From contig JAQFVV010012396.1 of NCBI GenBank assembly GCA_028023455.1, positions 9,838,085 through 9,902,084 of the forward strand: a stretch of DNA of 64,000 nucleotides, read 5' to 3'. Positions 59,238 through 64,000 of this stretch are shown one piece after another. Numbering within the stretch: position 1 is the first letter of the stretch; every line of letters begins with the position of its first letter. A program made the position numbers and the translations under genes. The stretch comes from Epiperipatus broadwayi. Taxonomy: Eukaryota; Onychophora; Udeonychophora; Euonychophora; Peripatidae. Under the pieces are notes generated by a model. That model worked only from the letters and a program-made list of their open reading frames with translations. It did no database searches and was not told the DNA's origin.

Positions 59238-59330
59238 ATTTGGCACAGTCAGACAAAAGGAAAATTTGTTTCTATGACTGGAAAAATGATATAAAATACA
59301 TCAAATATAATAGATTTGGCGCAGTCAGAC
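59238..59330 (+). other. Duplicated primer binding site and leader
   Basis: TTTGGCACAGTCAGAC at 59238 and TTTGGCGCAGTCAGAC at 59315 lie 77 bases apart, each followed by ACAAAA and, later, ATGACTGGAAAAA. The second is closer to the usual TGGCGCAGTCGG. A further short direct repeat (CTGCCTGAATAAAAATCAG, CTGCCCGAATAAAAAAACAG) follows near 59420 and 59520. Confidence 0.65.
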
Positions 59331-59695
59331 AAAAAAAAAACATTTTTTTCCACATGACTGGAAAAATACAATAAGAACGGGAGTACGTAGTTAGACATTC
59401 ATCATATTAAAATCACTACTCTGCCTGAATAAAAATCAGATTCAGCAGTGGAAAAAATACGAGTGCAAAGAAAATAGACTCATACTTACAAAATGGTGAT
59501 AAAATTCTATCACTTAGATCTGCCCGAATAAAAAAACAGATTCAGCAGATTCATAAGAAAAATTAACCACAAACATAATAGCATTGGGACAGTTGCAAAC
59601 AGTAGCTGTCAACATTTAAAATTATGAGTGGTAACTTGCAAAAATGAAAATCAGCACTTTGTTTCTCTTATGAAGAAACGAGGAAAAATTTAAAA

Positions 59696-60010
59696 ATGGC
59701 TAATTCTATTGGCTCAATGGAAGCTTTTGACCCAGCCCAACCTGAGTGCTGGACAAGTTATAAAGAGTGATTAACATTTTACTGTACCAGTCAAAACCGT
59801 GTGTTCACTCAACAAGACCCAGAATCCAAGCAAAATTACAACAATCCAGCATGTGCAAGATATATAAATTTGTAACAATACTAAACTGTCAACCTATTTA
59901 CCTGTGCTCTAGGATCTCTGACTACATGAACAACGCTTCTGATACCAACAAGTTTCGTTTTCACTCTGTCCCAGCTAGAGTTCAGGGTTCACATGTGACT
60001 TAAAACAACA
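59696..60010 (+). pseudogene. Gypsy gag N-terminal relic
   Basis: ATG at 59696 gives MANSIGSMEAFDPAQPECWT, then SYKE and a stop, then LTFYCTSQN in the same frame. This is the start of gag in K02A2.6-like Gypsy elements (FDP...W-x-x-Y-x-E-R-L-x-x-Y/F). A frameshift leads to CKIYKFVTILNCQPIYLCSR and KFRFHSVPARV, where relatives have TYxLLxxL and RFxFxxR. Homology ends near 60000, so the element is truncated. It sits in the presumed intron of the acyl-CoA synthetase gene, same strand. Confidence 0.65.
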
Positions 60011-63000
60011 GATTTACATTTCATAAATTAATACCTATCTATATTTATTACAATTAAAGAACGGTGTGTAGTATACCTGACATTGATTGATGATTTAAAT
60101 AAGTTGAAGATTTGATTGATTTGAACTGCAATAATAATGTGGCAACATAACAAAAAGAATGAATTTAAACCTATAAAATTTTATAAACGAATAAAAGGGA
60201 TTTATGTTAGAGATTCGGAATAATGACAAACCGAGATTTCAGAAGTACTAATATAATATAAGTGTCATCATACAAAATATGTCAATGCTAGTCTACATAA
60301 TTTGGTTATATGCATTGGACTCACAATTATGTAATTTAAAATTCATTAAATAAATCGGATAACATTATAATTAATCAATATTACTGCATTTCAATTTAGC
60401 AAGTTATTGCGATCCATTTAAGACACAGATTAGATTTTGATACAGCCAAACATATAATACATTTGTTTATTAAATATAAACAATTGGTGAAGCAGTCTGC
60501 CAAGTATAAATCAGCAATAATCCACCATTTTAGCCATCAGTAAACTTATAAATTGAAGAAAATGAATATATTTTCTTCCTCTATACAATATAGACAACTG
60601 AATATGAATGAGTTGCATTAGACCATTATTACATTTAAATAGGTTGTAAGTTATGTGGGAAAACAAATGTTTATCTTATGTAAATACAATTCTATAGTAT
60701 ATGTGATTAATTAATTAACTGGATTGGCTAATGAAAGATATGCCATCACAGAATATCTTTTTTAACACTTTGATTGAAATAATTAGATAAGATTTAATAT
60801 GTAAACTTTAAATTAATCATAGCTCAATGTGTATGTAAACAAAAGGAATAAATCACCTCCCCCCCGGCTATTGATTAAAAGAACTAAATGTTGAATAATA
60901 TAAATACATAACTTTATTGAAGTCAGTAACTAGGTATTAATTTAATGATAGTATAATAGTTATTGATCATAATAATTAAATATTAATAATTATTTAAACT
61001 GTGATTATTAAAATTTTTTCTTAATATTTAAAAGGCTTATTAATGTTTATGTTTGGCTTCATAAATTGAGTTGCTATAATTTAGGAGTAGTAAGCAATTG
61101 CAATATCACAAATGATAGAATGTTATTGCTTAATCACAGCACCCTGTTATCTAGTTACTTTTACCTGCACATGATGAGAGAACTTATATATATAAAGACA
61201 CCATCCTTTCTCCATGCACTAATTTTTAAAATTATGTCTCATTATTTAAATAACTTTAAAACATAATGGTTTTTTAAAAAAAAAATCTAAACCACATGTC
61301 ATTTTATCATCAATTTTATATAGTGGACTAGAATGCAATGAGCATTTATTTTAAATTGGAATGTTGTATTTTAAAATGACAACCAACTAACTTCTTTATC
61401 CACACTGACTGGAATTTTTTCATTTTAGTTTTTGTCATTTTACTTTCTCCTACGATTAAATTTTTAAGGGCTAAACAGCAGCCAAGAGTGTGTAAATATT
61501 AATTTATTATTAATTCAGGTGGATTTTCCCCAAAGAAAAATGCTATGTGATATTTGCCCTAAAACTTTTTTTTTTAAATTGTTGAACAATATTCTTTACA
61601 TAAATATTTAAAAGTGAAAGAAAAAAGATTTATTTTATACATTAAGATGATGATTCTACAAAGGAACTAAAGATAGGTTGGAAAAACAAATAGTTCAGAT
61701 ATTAAATATGCAATGCTATTTTATATTAAATAAAATGAAGTTAAGCATTTTGAAGTACGAAATATTATTTAAAAAAATAATTAGATTAACATTTATAAAT
61801 AGTAATCAAAACATTCACTAGAAGTATTTAATACATCTCAGTTAAGAGTTTAAAAGGAATTCTAAAAATTGGAATAAGAAACTTTAAACAAAGTTAATTT
61901 AACAGTATATAAAAGCAGATGAATGAAAATATAAATGTCAAAAATAAAACATTGATGTTTTATTTAATATTTATAAGTTTTTTAAAATATAAATAAAAAA
62001 TTAAAGATTATTACACTATCATTTTTTTTTTATATTAGAAAATGGATGATTATATCATTTTCTGCTTGGCAAAAAAATTTCATCCAAAGATGCACTTTAA
62101 TATTTCAAGAACATTTTATTAATTAAAATTTGGTCTTATTTAATATTTCTAACTTTCAAATTTACTTGAATTTATTTTAAAACCAATTTATTATTTAGTA
62201 CTTTGATGCTCTTCTTTATTTATATTGTTATATGTTAGATTTAATGGGCCAATCACCATGTCACTGATTTCCAATCTGGGTATATGTGCTTTAGGGATAT
62301 GAATCAGGATATGCTAAAGAAATTGAATAATGATGGGAAAAGACATGTAGCAAACATTAAGATCACAGAATTGTGGGAAGGTTAGTTGACAAAGACTATG
62401 AGGATAATCGAAAGTGCTCCTAAGTGGATAAAATTTTTAAAGTTATACTTTACATATATCTAATTACTGTATTTATAAATATTCAATTATAAGATTACGT
62501 ATATTGATTTGAAGAAATAGACATTAAATTATAATATTATTACATATATATATATCAATTAATTAATGTAATATATTTTTTTATATACAGTAATATATTT
62601 GAATTCATATTTTTTGAGTTGAGTATAAATATATAAACACTATCTGTTCATTTTATTTTCCTATCATTTTTATTCCATTATTGAACTATATATTCACAGT
62701 TATAACATATATATTTGAAATAATAATACCTATATTAATTACAAATATTTTGCTAGCATAAAGAATACAATTTATGAAAATAAGTTATCAAGGGATTTGC
62801 AAATGAAAAAATATTGAAAAATACTGCCCTCTGTTATTAAATATAGCATCCCTAGATTTGCTGGTCTGAATTTCATCATATGAAATTATTTTAATGAGGA
62901 ATACTTATACTGCATTTTAACTGAGCTAATTCATGTTCTTGAGATTTATCTAGATCCTCTCAAAAATGGAATTATTTTAAGTCATTCTAATCTGCAGCTC

Positions 63001-63355
63001 AGGTTCTCTTCTTATTAATTCTGTCTACTAAGCCATTCATTATTTTTTTTGAACTCATAGTAAAGTCTTATAATGCTATGTTGGACATTCTAAATATCAG
63101 TTAAGTTATACCAGCTTAATTGTCCATTGCTATATTTATTTTAAAATATGTTATATTCAAATCCTAGAAATAGTGCTCACCTATGAATCTTCACAGTTCT
63201 ACAATCTTACAATTATGAATGCATTTAATCTTCTCTTTTTTATTTGTTCACTTACATTATACACACCTTGATTGCAAGCTATATTGTGAATTTCCAAGTT
63301 ACAAATTTCAAACTGATCTCTCTCATTGTACACACACACACACACATATATATAT
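60011..63355. other. Long non-coding stretch, probably intron
   Basis: A/T-rich with no exon found. I looked for the second exon of the acyl-CoA synthetase and did not see it. A CA/TA microsatellite lies at 63330-63357. Confidence 0.4.
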
Positions 63356-63423
63356 ATCTTACATCATAGATAATGTTCAATTACATATATATATATAATT
63401 GAACATTATCTATGATGTAAGAT
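63356..63423. repeat. Perfect 27-bp inverted repeat
   Basis: Arms 63356-63382 and 63397-63423 are exact complements (start ATCTTACATCATAG), with a 14-base TA-rich loop. It follows a (CA)n(TA)n tract. Confidence 0.85.
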
Positions 63424-63580
63424 AGAGCTTCAGAATACCTAAATCTCTTCACCAACAATGGTACTTTGAATTTTCTATACATATATCACAATTGCAAACT
63501 GTTTGATTACAAGATTTGAGTGCATTCACAATCAACCAACATATTTTATATTTTTATATATAATCTATTAGTGTGACCAA

Positions 63581-63622
63581 TTGGTCTGGGGATAAGAATA
63601 TTCTAGATGGGGATTTTAAATA
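63581..63622 (+). repeat. Fragment of the hammerhead family
   Basis: GGTC TGGGGATA (63583-63594) followed by TCTAGATGGGGATTTTAAA matches the part of the 41.2 kb element and of units A-B that starts at the ribozyme cleavage site. The catalytic core is missing. Confidence 0.6.
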
Positions 63623-63860
63623 TTTTTCTCTTACCACATTTATTAAATAAAAGCTTGTCTGAGCTATTGGTATGCTCCCTATTATATATATATATAATAA
63701 TTAAAACAAGTTATAAATTTTGTAACTTGCTTTTAAGCTTGCATTTTATGATCACTAGATGGAGCTTACCAATAGCTCTAATCAAACTTCTATTTTATAA
63801 GTGCCGAAAGAGAAAAAAATTCAAAATTTCTATCGGGGGTCCCTATTTCCAGATCAACTG

Positions 63861-63893
63861 GTTTCGAGCTTGTGGCTCACTTCGGTGGAGCGC
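63861..63893 (-). repeat. Hammerhead-like stem-loop, minus orientation
   Basis: On the minus strand CCGAAGT, then GAGC-CACAA-GCTC, then GAAAC. The stem II and loop are those of the 13 kb family with the ancestral G-C closing pair, and GAAAC is intact, but CTGATGA has become CCGAAGT. Not expected to cleave. Confidence 0.5.
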
Positions 63894-63970
63894 GGGGATG
63901 CCAGAAACTAGATCTAAAATACCAACTCAAAAGTCAGCACTTATAAAACATTTCTATCAATTTGAAAGTG

Positions 63971-64000
63971 CTCCACTGAGGTGAGCCACAAGCTCAAAAG
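63971..64000 (+). repeat. Hammerhead-like stem-loop, plus orientation
   Basis: CTGAGGT (63976-63982), GAGC-CACAA-GCTC (63983-63995), AAAAG. It is the inverted partner of 63861-63893 and runs to the end of the window. The two may be the arms of another palindromic copy. Confidence 0.5.

Noticed and set aside
63607-63984. 125-codon plus-strand frame near the right edge
   Set aside because: It runs through the hammerhead-family fragment and both arms of the inverted stem-loop, so it is repeat sequence and not a protein.
1-64000. CRISPR arrays, rRNA, bacterial operons, riboswitches
   Set aside because: None seen. Base composition, splice signals and element types are those of an animal nuclear genome.

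Overview
The window is very AT-rich (about 70% or more by eye) DNA from an animal nuclear genome. Genes are sparse and split by GT-AG introns. Most of the recognisable sequence is decayed transposable elements: LINE relics with an apurinic-type endonuclease and reverse transcriptase, a piggyBac-type relic, a Merlin-type DNA element, Gypsy-type LTR elements, tRNA-derived repeats and many fold-back repeats. Nothing looks bacterial or viral-genomic. The element mix and base composition fit an invertebrate, perhaps an arthropod such as a chelicerate, but I cannot name the species.

Only two host genes can be supported. One is an ankyrin-repeat protein in a single long coding exon (29601-30869, + strand) preceded by a good 3' splice site. 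The other is a single short exon (57694-57806, + strand) that reads like the N-terminus of a 4-coumarate-CoA ligase/luciferase-like acyl-CoA synthetase. It ends in a GTAAGT donor, and its remaining exons must lie beyond the window. Several minus-strand pieces (28199-28295, 28928-29012, 31968-32024, 42027-42184) are open between plausible splice signals but match no family I know.

Layout: 0-9 kb holds a plus-strand LINE relic (endonuclease at 3.1-4.3 kb, C-terminal tail at 8.6 kb) with a minus-strand piggyBac-type relic, a tRNA-like hairpin and other repeats between. 7.9-14.2 kb is rich in one repeat family that carries a hammerhead self-cleaving ribozyme. Its best copies form a 451-bp tandem pair plus an inverted copy at 13.2-14.2 kb; further pieces are at 41.2 and 63.6 kb, with a probably related stem-loop at the very end. 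A second hammerhead-like family sits at 10.24-10.66 kb. 14.8-18.3 kb holds two more LINE relics. 19565-22106 is a Merlin-type element with 47-bp inverted ends and an exact 8-bp target duplication. 22.7-26.3 kb has paired short repeats. 28-33.5 kb has the ankyrin gene and a LINE 3' end. 34.8-38.2 kb is a 1.37-kb direct repeat, LTR-like, with TATA box, short ORF and poly(A) signal. 38.3-41.1 kb is strikingly poor in G on the + strand. 42-47.2 kb has exon-like, gag-like and T-rich pieces and one hAT-like terminus. 48767-54113 is a Gypsy element on the minus strand with both LTRs. 57.7 kb to the end is the acyl-CoA synthetase exon and what is probably its long first intron, with another LTR plus gag relic in it.

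The most interesting feature is the hammerhead family. Tandem ribozyme-bearing units of a few hundred bases are the hallmark of animal retrozymes and of Penelope-like element termini. Here the same units are also arranged as large palindromes.
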